Below are positions 47,079-64,000 of a stretch of 64,000 bases of DNA, piece by piece (position 1 is the stretch's first letter; each line of letters begins with the position of its first letter). The position numbers and the translations under genes were made by a program. Under the pieces are notes generated by a model. That model was not told the origin of the DNA, searched no databases, and was given only the letters and a program-made list of their open reading frames with translations. Source of the stretch: Parasponia andersonii (Eukaryota; Streptophyta; Magnoliopsida; Rosales; Cannabaceae); contig JXTB01000046.1 in assembly GCA_002914805.1 (NCBI GenBank), forward strand, positions 1,146,455 through 1,210,454, read 5' to 3'.

Positions 47079-50000
47079 TAGGAATTTCGTCTCGAAATTC
47101 AAATACAAACCAAGAGTAAGAGTAGATCCTGAGATATAGTTGGTGGAAGTGTAGAGGACACTCGAATGCAAAATTTAAGAGTATTAAATCGAACACGAGT
47201 CAATGAAAGTGTGAAACATATAGTCCCTACTTAGCATCAAAGTCATGCCGACATACCGTACCTCACTATGGTATGGTATAAGGACGCACATGGAGAGCTC
47301 AAATTTATAACATGGCTCAATAATAGGTATAAGAATTTCAACACCCATAGTTGGAAATGAAAACCTCAAGGATATGCGTGATGAAAAGATAATAATAACT
47401 ATGATTAGAAGTCAAGAACACATGACTCTGAATATTGATTCTATGGCACCAAATTAGAACAATAGATCAAATAGCAGATATAAAAATACCATCCCCCTGA
47501 TCAAACTAGATCAACAATCTTCTAAGACGTACCCATTTGTATACAACTAGTTCCCAGTCCTAGACAATCTTTGAGTCAATGACTCTGACAAGAGTCTCTT
47601 TTACACGCATAGAACGTGATCAAATATAGTTTAAGACGAAATACAAAGATCCTTGTGTTACACCACACAAGACAAATAAGTTTAGAGGTCGAAGGTTACA
47701 AAGGGAGTTCAATGGTTCATAACAATTTTTTGCTTTCCAATTAGAGAGAGGAATAACACCAAATACAAACCACTTCTAGTCAAGGACAAGACTAGAACAC
47801 CCAAATAGAAAATCACTAATATAAAATATTAGTACAAACTTTAATCTCAAATGCAAGCATCTAAACATGAGAAATTTCAAAAGCATTTCAAATCTCTTAT
47901 CTAGTGTAAAATCTCATTAGAGAAAACCAAAGCAATGCTGATCCAAAGACTCTACAAGTCTTTGATATAAAGAAAAACTCCATGGATGCAATCCAATACC
48001 CTGGAAATATGCACATGACAACTGAAATCCATACTTAACGCCTTAGAAATAAGGTTCTAATAAGATAAGCTGTCTGGTACTATCCTCGAGTGATGCATAT
48101 CTCTTACGAAACCTTATTTCAATTTTTAATAAAAATATTTTTAAAAACATTGAATTTAAAAAGTGTTGGGGTGTAGGAATACTACACTCGTTCATAATAT
48201 GGTTTCTCCCAAGCTAAAGGTAAACCAAACCTAAACTTTGAGTACCCTTTCACAACATAGAAGTAGAGTCCAATGACTCTAAGTAAAATCCATGAGTAGT
48301 CTAAATCCAATTATTATTAGTCATATAGCAATAACCATGCTATGTATAGTTTAAACAAAATAAGGGATTTAAATCCAACTCAATATCAACATTTAGAAAA
48401 GTCTCATTCCATATATATATGATGAAAATCTCTAATAGTCTCAAGTATCAATCTATAAAGTTGAGTTATACATAGTAACCATTTAGTAAAATAAACATGG
48501 AATGTATAAAAAAGACATTAGAATATTTTCCACAATCAACAAATGAACATTTATTACGTAAACTGCACTTATTCGGTAAAGTAACAAATGAGACCATATT
48601 TAAATTACCATGGTCAATTTTTCTTCCAAAACTAATAAAACATTTTGGCCTCAATCCAAATCATAACTAAACACTATGCGGCGTTCTTTGTAGAGTTATA
48701 AAATACTCCAAAGTAATCGAGCAGGTTTCTCAAAAAGTTTGAAAGTTCACACATTTTTTTAAAAGGGAATTGGGGTGATTTAGAAAATATTAAAGTATGA
48801 AACATTATCAAAATATTTCCTCAAAGTGGGTAAAACAAACTCCAATTCTCACTTAATCATTCAAAATAAATATTAATAGTTATTAGAGACATAATAAACT
48901 AATTAACATATATATAGGCTACATGAATTTGGAAACTACAACCAAATTTTCAAGAAGGAAGTCACACACTAACATGCACCACTCAAGACCTGTCAAACAT
49001 AAAACTAATGCATATAACTCAATGTCCTTTTTCTGATTTGAAAATTAAGATTTCATTCTCCAAGTAATATACTCTACAAAAATCACAGGTATAAACCTTT
49101 AAACACATGCGTGAAGCTAAAGATTTTCCCTAAAATTTATTTTCAATCCACACTAAAATTTTCCGAGTAGTCAAACTTGTGAATCAATTTACGAAAACAT
49201 TCATTTGATCTCAAATCAAGTATTAAGTAGGGATTGGAAAATACTTAGCAATCTACTAAGCCCAAAGTTTAAAATTGAACTTGAAGAGTTTGATTTATGA
49301 ATATATATTTATAAAAATAAATTACTTTGTCCTAGAGGTCTTTCAAATCAACACTTTTAGACATAAAACAAAATCTTGCTAGTATACAAATAGGTTGGGT
49401 GGCTTTGTAAAATTTAGTCTCAAAGTAACATTTTAATTTAAAACATTACGTCCTTTGAAAAACGTGTATTACTTTCACCCTACCAATGCTCAAGTTTAAA
49501 ATATCCATAATTTCTTTGAAAACAAATATATCACCTTAGTCAAATACAAAAGTATACGTTGTTTAAAATCTTAATTGTCAACTTGGTATTTCTAAAAGTT
49601 CTAAAACTAAATAAATCTGGTTTTAAATCCAACCAACTCTCAACAGTTTGAAAATTTTCATTCAAAATACCACAATAACACAACGTGATGAAAATAGAGA
49701 AATACAATTACTATAGTTAAATAGTATATTCAATTACCAAACTAAATTACTTAACCAACGAATAGGCTATATAAAAGTATCCTTAATACAGACACTAAAA
49801 CATAGGACCAATTCATAAGATATTCAAATCAAATGATCACGAAGATATCAATTCCAAGAAAATAAAGTCTCAATCACATAAACACCAATGCATCATAAGC
49901 AGAAATCCCCAAGTAAAACTAATCACAAACAAATGTTGCAACCAAAAGCGATAACCAGAACCTGAGGAACAACACATAGACAATCCATAAGAGAAGTAAA

Positions 50001-50371
50001 AACATAACAACCAATACGCAAGATATCGGATTGCTAACTTAAAACCTACGAGGTTCATATAGCCTACAATCTGAATGGACGGAGGAGTACAAGAACAAAC
50101 ATCTATTCGAAACGAAGAATTACACTAAGAGCGGAAATCAATAGTCTCATGTCAAACCCGACACATCTGAGACTAAAATTTCTAGGAAATCACCATCCCA
50201 AGGACACAAGAATTTCAATTTGAAGAGGTTTAAGAAAGGACTTGGAAGAAGTAGAAATAATAGCAACTTATCTAGCCAGTTCCTAAGTGTTGTATGAGGT
50301 ATTTGTCAAAACTATTTCCAAAATAATTTTAAACCTTAAAAATTAACACAAGCATGATCCCAGACGGATCT
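47079..50371 (-). other. non-coding interior of the LTR element
   Basis: The longest ORFs are about 60 codons and show no retroviral-type motif (no zinc knuckle, DSG/DTG, YVDD or integrase wording). Composition is uniform and A-rich on the plus strand. Confidence 0.7.
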
Positions 50372-50392
50372 GAAGCCGTGCTTTTATACCAA
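50372..50392 (-). other. degenerate primer-binding site
   Basis: Minus strand TTGGTATAAAAGCACGGCTTC, three bases inside the 5' LTR end. It resembles TGGTATCAGAGC of the initiator tRNA-Met site, with two changes in the first twelve bases. Confidence 0.6.
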
Positions 50393-50395
50393 TTC

Positions 50396-52609
50396 TATCA
50401 CAACCCAAATCCTAAGCCGTGATTTTTTGGTAATTTTGAGTGTAAATTAATATAAATAAAGAATTTTACAAAATTCAGAGAAAATCAAGTACTTGAATTT
50501 TCATTTTAGTCCTCAAATCATTAGAAATTCTGTATGAAAAAGGTTCATCTTTAGTTTAGTTTATCCAGAAAGAAATACCAATTAGAATTCAAGAAAAACA
50601 TCGTTAATTTATACAAAAACTTGGTTTAATAAAAACTTTAATGTTGATTAAAATGAAGTTCGCAACTCTTGAGAGTCCAAGAATTGATTTACAGAATTAA
50701 TTAAAATTTTAAGTACTTAAAATTTTAAAAATATGCTCCTTGGGAACTATTAAGTCCCATTTATATACCAAATCCTCAAAAGTAGTAAATACATCCTCAT
50801 GCATTCATTTAACATTGACAACAAACTTGGCCTAACAGTTAAAAATAAAAATAATGGAACAAGTTATAAGAACCAACCAAAGAGGAATAGGAATAAGACT
50901 GCAATGTAAACCAAGTGACTTGTCTGGCTATCGAAACGACTGACTTGAATGAATGATCACCTGAAAGGGAGGAAAATAGGAGGGGTGAGCTCGAGAGCTC
51001 AGTAGGAAAGCTATTACCTCATGTAAAAACTCTTATAGTGATGAAAAACCTCTGCATGGTCAGTTTGGTCAAAAAACACTCTTTTTGTAAAACCATGTTT
51101 ATGTACTTATACATATTCATTTCCAAAGCTAATAATCTGTATACATATCTATATATATAAATATGTCATCCAAAATTAATAGTCCGTCATCACATACATA
51201 TATATATATATATACATATATAGATATATAGAAAATATGATATCGAAAAATCAATCAATCCACAAATACATGACACAAATCATTCATACCCATGAGTTCA
51301 CCACCTCTCATTAATAGAAACCAGGGTGTTAGCACTACGTGTGTCATACAACCTGCTTAACACTTAGTCCATAACTGGAGAGGACACCCGTGTGTCGCCT
51401 ACCAAACCTGGAGGGGCAACCGTATTACCTACACCTGCCAAATGAGGAGATAATTAGAAGAAATACCCTCCATGGGTTTATGAATTTTCGCCATCGGTGG
51501 GGCCGCAGCGCCATACTGTAAAAAGCCCTATGATGCTAACCTAAGACTCATGTGTGATCCTATGATATGTGTACTCTGAACTAATGTGTAAAAGTAGTCA
51601 TGCAGTAATTTAAATTCAAATGATGATCTAGTTTTTTAATAAAATGGTTAATTAAATTTTATAGAAAAATGGGTAACATAACGACTCTATTTTAACATAC
51701 TCAAAAATAACCTGCACTCAGAAAAGTCTCAGAGCAATCTAATATATAAATCATACCGTCACAGATATTTAAAAGTTATAAAATTACGTTTGTTCTCATA
51801 TATTGTAGAAAATAAGTTTTATTCACAAATGAAATAAAAGAGAGGGAACTGAATCCTTGCCTCACTAGAATAGCGATATCACGCTATTGGATGCTCAAGG
51901 CGCTGTTAGATGATCACTCGGAGGGTCGGGAATCAATTCCACGCCCTCGACCACTTACTTAGGAAAAATCAACTTCTTAACGGAGCTTCGAATCAATGAA
52001 TAGATTTCTCCATTGAATTCCGAATGTCCAAAATAACTAAGTTAGATATATAACTCGACCAATTCAGGTCTGGGCCGACACCGGACTAATGACACACAAA
52101 ACTAGATAAAATCTAAGCTGTTAGATATTGATTTTCATGCCGGTCACCAAATATAGTCAATATATATATATCAAACTTCTCCATTTTTTGAGTACATTCC
52201 AAAAATGACAACAAAAACGAAATCTAACGGTTGGATTGAAAACTAAAATTTGAAACTTAAAATACCCAAAAATAGCAACTTTTAAACCGGGCAAAATAGG
52301 ATCTTGAAATATATACCTTGAGGTTTCTCTCGATGAGACGAATCCAACAAACCCAAGAACGTGACCTGAGACGGCCGGAATCGTCGCCGGAACTCGATAC
52401 TCCTTCACGGCCACTAATGGCATTTTCTAGCGACTATGACACTTCGGCGGCTTGGGATCAATGGTGTGGGCATCACGGAGCTGTGCTGGAGGTTCGCCGG
52501 GGGTTGGGCTGGCCGAACGACGACCGATAGCTGCTCGGTAGTCCTTTGTTCTCTTTCAGCCGAGAGTGAGCGAGAAAGAAGTGAATCAGGGAGGGGGAGA
52601 AAGAGAGTG

Positions 52610-52659
<50 letters not shown>

Positions 52660-52705
52660 TCTGTTCAAATGTCCATTTTACCCTTTATAAGAATAGGTTA
52701 TTACA
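50396..52705 (-). repeat. 5' LTR (2.3 kb) of the non-coding element
   Basis: Partner of 45262-47064, with an extra ~510-base segment and a long (TA)n run at 52613-52657. That run lies just downstream of the 5' TG on the minus strand. Confidence 0.85.
52613..52657. repeat. (TA)n microsatellite in the LTR
   Basis: More than 20 TA units; the sister LTR has a much shorter run near 46990-47010. Confidence 0.9.
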
Positions 52706-53115
52706 ACCTATGTATTGGGGGGAATTTTTTCTTCCTTGATCCTCAGTCAAATATTATAGTTTGCAGTAACGGTTCTCTAATCTCTACGTTTCATAGGCAA
52801 CGGGTGGATAATCTTTAATTTATTTGTTATTTTTTTCTTATTCAAACAAAACATTATCCTAGTGAATTAGTTACTAATAATTAAAATATCATTGAAAGAC
52901 AAAAACAAAAACAAAAACTAATGTGTCGACGAGTCAATTATCTTTGGGCAATACTATTTTGTTGTTTCTATTTTGAGGCCTATGATGGCTGTGTGCATGA
53001 GAGTTTGGTGGATTGCTTATTTTTATAGTTTTTCCACACTAAGATATTAATTTGTATTAGATAATTAGTTATTAAAAAAGTGTTTTGTTTAGGGAAACTG
53101 ACATGGATAATAATC

Positions 53116-53540
53116 GTAAATTTTTCTAAACTGACTCCTTTTTCAAAAACGTTTTGGAAAATTATTTTTCTAGGAGTGTTAAAAGTATTGTCTAATACGA
53201 GTTATAATATCTGTGACCATTAATTTGATCCATAATTTTTTTTATGTGATCATCCTCGTTACAGAATATTTGACAATCTTAAAAAAAGGAATATTTTTAA
53301 AACAAATTGTAGAAAAATTATTTTAGTTGAAAATACTCATAATTAGGTCCATTCCTCCTTTGTTTAAGATATTGTTATCATTATGACTTTTTAGCATACT
53401 TACGACCTAAGTTTCAATAAAATAATTAAACATTTGTGAAAAAATTAAATTAAGGCGGCTACTAGAAGCGTGTGATTATAATGGCGGTTTATATTTGTTG
53501 CAGTCGTTGGGCTCTGATGAGTCTAAGCAGTGAAAGAGAC
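53116..53540. other. non-coding, upstream of VPS4
   Basis: No gene seen; presumably contains the VPS4 promoter. No convincing TATA box. Confidence 0.4.
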
Positions 53541-53644
53541 CCAACTAACACCCATTGGTTGGCTGCTTGCCTGACAGAGAGAAAAAAAAACCACACACTA
53601 GAGATTTTCCTCTGTGTTCTCAAGGTTTGGTAGTCACTGACACA

Positions 53645-53664
53645 CTCTCTCTCTCTCTCTCTCT
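53645..53664 (+). repeat. (CT)n tract in the probable 5' UTR of VPS4
   Basis: CT repeats just before the 5' UTR splice site; common in plant leaders and promoters (the Y-patch type of motif). Confidence 0.7.
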
Positions 53665-53703
53665 ATCTCTCCATCGATCTCGAGCTCGAAGCTCAAATCC
53701 AAG

Positions 53704-54219
53704 GTTAGTTTTTCAAAAAATTTTCAGTTTGTTTATATTTGATTCCAAATTTAGATAGCTTCGTATTACGACTCTTCTGTAATTTTTCACTTTTTGGACC
53801 ATGAAGCAAAAACTATATAGAATGGCGCATATTCACACACATATTTGAGTGAACTTAATTCAACCAATATGAATATCCTGATGTATGTATGTACGAATGT
53901 ATAGAATTATCGATAGCTTGTTCTTGATCTTTTAATGGGTTGCTTTATTCTAAATTGTTATGAATTTACAGATTTTTCTTCTTTTTTTTTTTTGGCCCCT
54001 TTTCCCATGTTGTACTGTACTTTCAAGAGTTGAGTTCGTAGTTGTTAGCTTTTAATTCTGTATCAAAGTTGAATATCTCAGAATTAAATTACTCAACTCT
54101 GACTAATAGTAGTAGTAGTTTATTTTGAAGGATTGAGTGTTAGTGAGAAGAAAATAGTAGAGAAAAGATCAAAGGTTTTATGTGGGGATTGATTTTTATG
54201 CTTCTTTTTTTTTTTCAAG
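53704..54219 (+). other. probable 5' UTR intron of VPS4
   Basis: Donor CCAAG|GTTAGT at 53704 and a strong polypyrimidine tract with acceptor TTCAAG ending at 54219, ten bases before the start codon. Leader introns of this size are usual in such genes. Confidence 0.6.
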
Positions 54220-54229
54220 TTAAAATAAG

Positions 54230-57446
<3,217 letters not shown>

Positions 57447-58446
57447 TTGTATTTTTCCGCGATTTGGGAAGCAAGCTTTAACCGAAGTAAGCAAATGTAG
57501 TACCATTAGTAATTTAGAACCCATACCTAAAATGTCAAGTAAATGGTCATATAGCCTGCAAGATATAGGTGTTACTTTGTTTCGGCTCATTTTAATCTTA
57601 AGAAGACAGGAGTTAAGAATCTCCTGGATTTTGTACAGTTTTGAACAATGACATTACAAAAATCTATGGTTGATGATATTATGGTACCGCTTTCCTAATC
57701 CACATACAATTAACAAGAGAGCAATGCGATTTGAGTCTAATCAAGCAATATTGTGGCAATACAAGGACTCGTAACATACTTGTGAAGGATAGAATGTGCA
57801 ATATACTGTTCTTTGCCCAAATCTACTTGAACAGAAAGAAGCTGCCCGATAACCAAGAACGAAGCTAAACCAAAACCTATAATTCCATCAAAAGCAGTCA
57901 AATTATCTCGAATACCCTGCAGAGGACTCCTCCCAGCTACTTAAGAGTAGTTTAGAAAATCCAATTAACATGTCAAAAAATGTATTAATGAGATTATCTA
58001 CTACTTAGTTACAATAAAACGCAACAATGCTCTGATGACAAATCCATCATTACACCACAAGTCGGCTAAAGGCAACAAATCCGATCCTTTAATTAGTATG
58101 AATTTTTTGTAGTTACTTACGAAAAATGTAAGTACTATTGATATATGAGGACGAACTTTAGAAGTAAAATACAAGAGTTAGCTATATTTAACATCACTGC
58201 AACTACATATTATTGTACCACATACTTAGGGGCGCGGGGACGAGGGGGCAAGCGTTACATATTATTGACCTCTCTCAACTTTTTAGTTGTTTTAGTTTTA
58301 CCTATAAATTTTTAGAAAATTCAAGTTATACCCCCCACTCAAAATTTTAGATTTCAAATATGCCCCAATTTACCCCTTTTCAAGTTTATAACTTTTAAGT
58401 TTTATATATAAATTTGCAAAACAGTTCAAATTATGCCCCATTTGAT
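57447..58446. other. VPS4 3' UTR and intergenic DNA
   Basis: No gene recognised. The first few hundred bases are probably 3' UTR. The stretch at 58260-58460 has repeated 'aaatt..agtt.tgcccca' phrases. Confidence 0.45.
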
Positions 58447-59216
58447 AATTGAAATTTTAGTTTTTTTTTGAATGAAATTCCTCGTGAGGTTATACTAAAA
58501 ACCGATTAAATGAATCTATCAATTACACAAAGTACAAACAAAATAAAAAAAAAAATCCTACACAAGAGAAAAAATAATACCATCAAAACCCACAATTAAC
58601 AAGCGTGAGACTGAAAACAGTGAAGTGAGTGAGTTAGTCCAATAAAAAGTAAACAAAATAAATTTCATCACCTTGAGAAACAATGAGCTCCTTGAAAGCA
58701 TTCATCAGAATATACCATAGTAGATTCCTAATGTCCATCAATAGGCGACATAGCAGATCTCTGGTATTCATTAATTTACGCCACAGCAGACTCCTTTGAG
58801 TCACAAAAATTTGCACCATAAACCATCAATATCAAAGAAGGATCTTCGATATGATAAATCTTACAGATTTGGTTCTCAAACTTTCAGATATGGACGAATA
58901 CCAACAAATCAACAACAAAAAATATTAAAAAAAAAAACAACAAAACAACCTAAAATCTACACAAATACATAAACAAGTGGAATAAATAATTCATAGAATT
59001 AGATCTATCGCATACAATCTTCATAATAACAAAAAGACTTATTATAGCTAAAAAATAAAGAAAAGAAAAAAAAAATCCCTACAAGAGAGAGATCACTAAT
59101 AGATCACCCCCTCCACCGGGTTACAAACCTAAAAAAAAAAAAAAAAAATCAAAATTTCACTCTAGCTTCAACACATAAGCTGAGAAGATGAAGAGTGAAA
59201 ACAATTGAAATTTTAG
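58447..59216 (-). mobile_element. 5'-truncated LINE insertion with 14-bp target duplication (minus strand)
   Basis: The insert is 58461-59202 (742 bp), bracketed by exact copies of AATTGAAATTTTAG at 58447-58460 and 59203-59216. At its left end is a T9 run, i.e. a poly(A) tail on the minus strand, preceded there by AACCTCACGAGGAATTTCATT. That resembles the 3' end of plant L1 LINEs. There are no LTRs or inverted ends. The interior shows no reverse transcriptase, so only the 3' untranslated part was copied. A SINE is possible but there is no evident tRNA-like head. Confidence 0.78.
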
Positions 59217-60824
59217 TTATGCCCTTTTTTTTAATTAAAAATATCTAATTAATATAGAATGATCACATTCATTTTGATGCTAGAGTTAAAAGAAAAGGGA
59301 AAAAAAAGAAAACTCTTTCATTTCTAAATTAATAAATTCTTTTCTACTTAAATTAATTTTAAGAACTCAATTGACGTGATTTACAAATAATTAGGGAAAG
59401 AGTTAATATATATACTTGGGGGGTTCTACAATAGGCTATATATGTATAACAAAAGTTTCTCTTAGTATTTATGCCCCACGCCACTTTACATATTGTCTTC
59501 TAGATGAAACATGAATGAAATAAATACTAAAAAAATATTAAAATATATATATATTTTTTTGTTTTAAATAAATATGTTGTGTATGTTGACCTTGGCCAAG
59601 TTGCGAATAAATTAGTATCGGCGAAACTCGCAGATAGAATAGACAGAAAAATGGAAATGAGGAAGAAGACCAACAACACATTTGAGTTTGAGACAAACCC
59701 ACTTCAAACTCTCTCGCTCTCTTTCTTCTCCAAAATCAACAAAACAAAAGCTGGTAATACCCATTTCTTCTTTCACTATCTCTTGCTCCATTTTCTGTTT
59801 TTACCTTTTCTTATCAGTTCATATTCGTTTTGCCCATTTGTTTATTGTCAAGCTTGTTGAGGTTTGGCTTGATGGTTTTGTTTTCTCAATGTTGACTTTA
59901 TTTGGTCTTGGTAAATTCCTATTCTACTGATCTTGCATTTTTTCAGTGAGTGGTCCTGGGATCCAAAAAATAAGAGGGTCTTATTTGTATTTGTTTTTGT
60001 AGTGATTATTGTTGATTAAATCATTGGTCAAACTCAATTGAGGCCTTCATCTTTTTTGGGTTTCTTTTTCTGCATTATATTTTCAGACTAACTCAGGCAG
60101 AGATAAGCTGCGAATGTTAATAGAATTCTGTCACGTTATGCTTTTATTCTTGAAACTTTGGTCTACGCTAGCTTTGATTATAATTTTTCCCTTTCTTTTT
60201 AAGCTTTTATAGTTCCTCATTTACAGAGGAGAGCTAGAAAAGTTTTCCAGCTGGGGGCATTGTTATTGTTATTATTATTCTGTTTCAAGTTTACCTTTTA
60301 TTAAGTTACACTAATTCATTTTTGACATATAAATGCATTCTTTTTTCCTTCTTATTTTCATTTACGTCCACTTTTACCTGATAAATGAATCTTAGATTTA
60401 CAAGTCAAACTTGATACTAGTGTTAAATGAGTGAGAACTTTTGTTTTGAACCTGTACAAAAGAAAATTCATTTCTCTTCCATTTTTTTTAAAGAGAATTT
60501 ATCTTCCATTAAAATCATGTATATTGAAGAATAATGTGGTTGGGCCTTATTCATCAATTTGAATTGAAAAAATTGTGAATTTTAAATAGGGTCATAGTAT
60601 AATTTTTGAAACATTTACGTATTAATTTTATAGATACAGTACCAAAAGTGTATTTATTTATTTATTTTTTTTTGGGGGGGGGGGTGCATTTGGTGTTGAA
60701 AGGGGGTTTTGACTTGAGCATACTGAAGATTGGATCTAATGTAGTACTGTGTCTGTGTTAACAGTTTCAATTGCATTGGATCTTGATGTTTAGAGCAGTA
60801 CAACTCTAAAGGAGGAACTAAGAG
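59217..60824. other. promoter and leader region of the kinase gene
   Basis: No other gene. A probable leader exon lies near 59690-59753. A leader intron then runs from the donor at CTG|GTAATA (~59754) to AACAG at ~60764. The tract T10G11 lies at 60665-60684. Exact transcription start unknown. Confidence 0.4.
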
Positions 60825-60833
60825 TTGGATCAA

Positions 60834-63822
<2,989 letters not shown>

Positions 63823-64000
63823 GTAAGTTTATTTGCAAATAATCATTTAATCATTTCTGCATTTTAGAATAAGAATTGGACCTTTATTTAAAGCCATAAG
63901 AGGAAAATGCAAGAGAAACGAGAATCACAAGTCCACTTAAATGATACAATATCCAACAAAAAAGCAACAAGAACTAATTACCAACTAAGTCATTGTATAA

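Larger units (their letters stand above)
45262..52705 (-). mobile_element. 7.4-kb LTR retrotransposon without recognisable genes (LARD-like, minus strand)
   Basis: Left (3') LTR 45262-47064; right (5') LTR 50396-52705. On the minus strand the LTRs begin TGTAATAACC / TGTATTAACC and end GGGTTGTGATA / GGGCTGTGATA. The exact 5-bp target duplication is ACCTA. The primer-binding site after the 5' LTR (minus strand TTGGTATAAAAGCACGG) looks like a mutated initiator-tRNA-Met site. The polypurine tract AAGGAAAGGAGAA abuts the 3' LTR. The 3.3-kb interior has no gag or pol wording on either strand. It therefore fits the 'large retrotransposon derivative' class, mobilised by enzymes of another element. 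LTR border style suggests kinship with the solo LTRs at 7.9 and 18.5 kb. Confidence 0.88.
41583..53115. repeat. segmental duplication block B (with broken carboxylesterase and two insertions)
   Basis: Partner of block A. Removing the solo LTR (42508-43093) and the LTR element (45262-52705) leaves about 3.5 kb that aligns in order with 30468-34028. The right edge is set by the shared phrase gtgttttgtttaggg with 33993 onward. Confidence 0.82.

Noticed and set aside
60825-60833. Kinase start at TTG 60825
   Set aside because: Not an ATG; the ATG at 60834 gives the MGN start expected of CDPKs.

Overview
The window is nuclear DNA of a flowering plant, most likely a eudicot. Its genes have spliceosomal introns with GT..AG borders, its intergenic DNA is AT-rich and full of LTR retrotransposons, and its proteins belong to plant families: a GDSL lipase, a GID1-like carboxylesterase, SKD1/VPS4 and a CDPK. 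I cannot name the species. There is no operon logic here; the genes are independent and sit between nested mobile elements.

Layout. 1-2.1 kb: 5' half of a GDSL esterase/lipase gene on the minus strand, running off the left edge. 2.7-6.0 kb: a decayed Ty3/gypsy fragment of Tat type, with two tandem-repeat arrays, flanked by ~548-bp direct repeats. 6.2-12.9 kb: a decayed PIF/Harbinger DNA transposon with two divergent genes, split by a 2.4-kb solo LTR that has a perfect GTAAA target duplication. 13-14.1 kb: an expansin exon fragment joined in frame to a replication factor C subunit 1 (RFC1) fragment, probably captured gene pieces. 14.6-18.5 kb: small non-autonomous transposons and a cluster of GTGACT/AGTCAC motifs. 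18.5-20.3 kb: a second, older solo LTR. 20.3-23.7 kb: nothing recognisable. 23.7-30.2 kb: a Ty1/copia element with both ~2.4-kb LTRs but only a reverse transcriptase/RNase H remnant inside.

30.5-53.1 kb is a segmental duplication. Block A (30.5-34.0 kb) carries an intact carboxylesterase gene. Block B (41.6-53.1 kb) carries a broken copy of it. Block B has also received a solo LTR (42.5-43.1 kb) and a 7.4-kb LTR element without recognisable coding sequence (45.26-52.71 kb, target duplication ACCTA). Between the blocks lie a fragment of an ELO-type fatty acid elongase gene and a decayed but nearly full-length copia element (35.0-40.4 kb).

53.6-57.5 kb: a complete eight-exon gene for the ESCRT ATPase VPS4/SKD1 (435 aa). 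58.5-59.2 kb: a 5'-truncated LINE insertion with a 14-bp target duplication. 60.8 kb to the right edge: the first five coding exons of a calcium-dependent protein kinase with an unusual proline-rich tandem-repeat N-terminal region and a degenerate first EF-hand.

I found no evidence of a wholly new molecular system. The most unusual items are the repeat-bearing CDPK, the in-frame expansin-RFC1 junction, the non-coding LTR element, and the order of insertions that can be read from target duplications.
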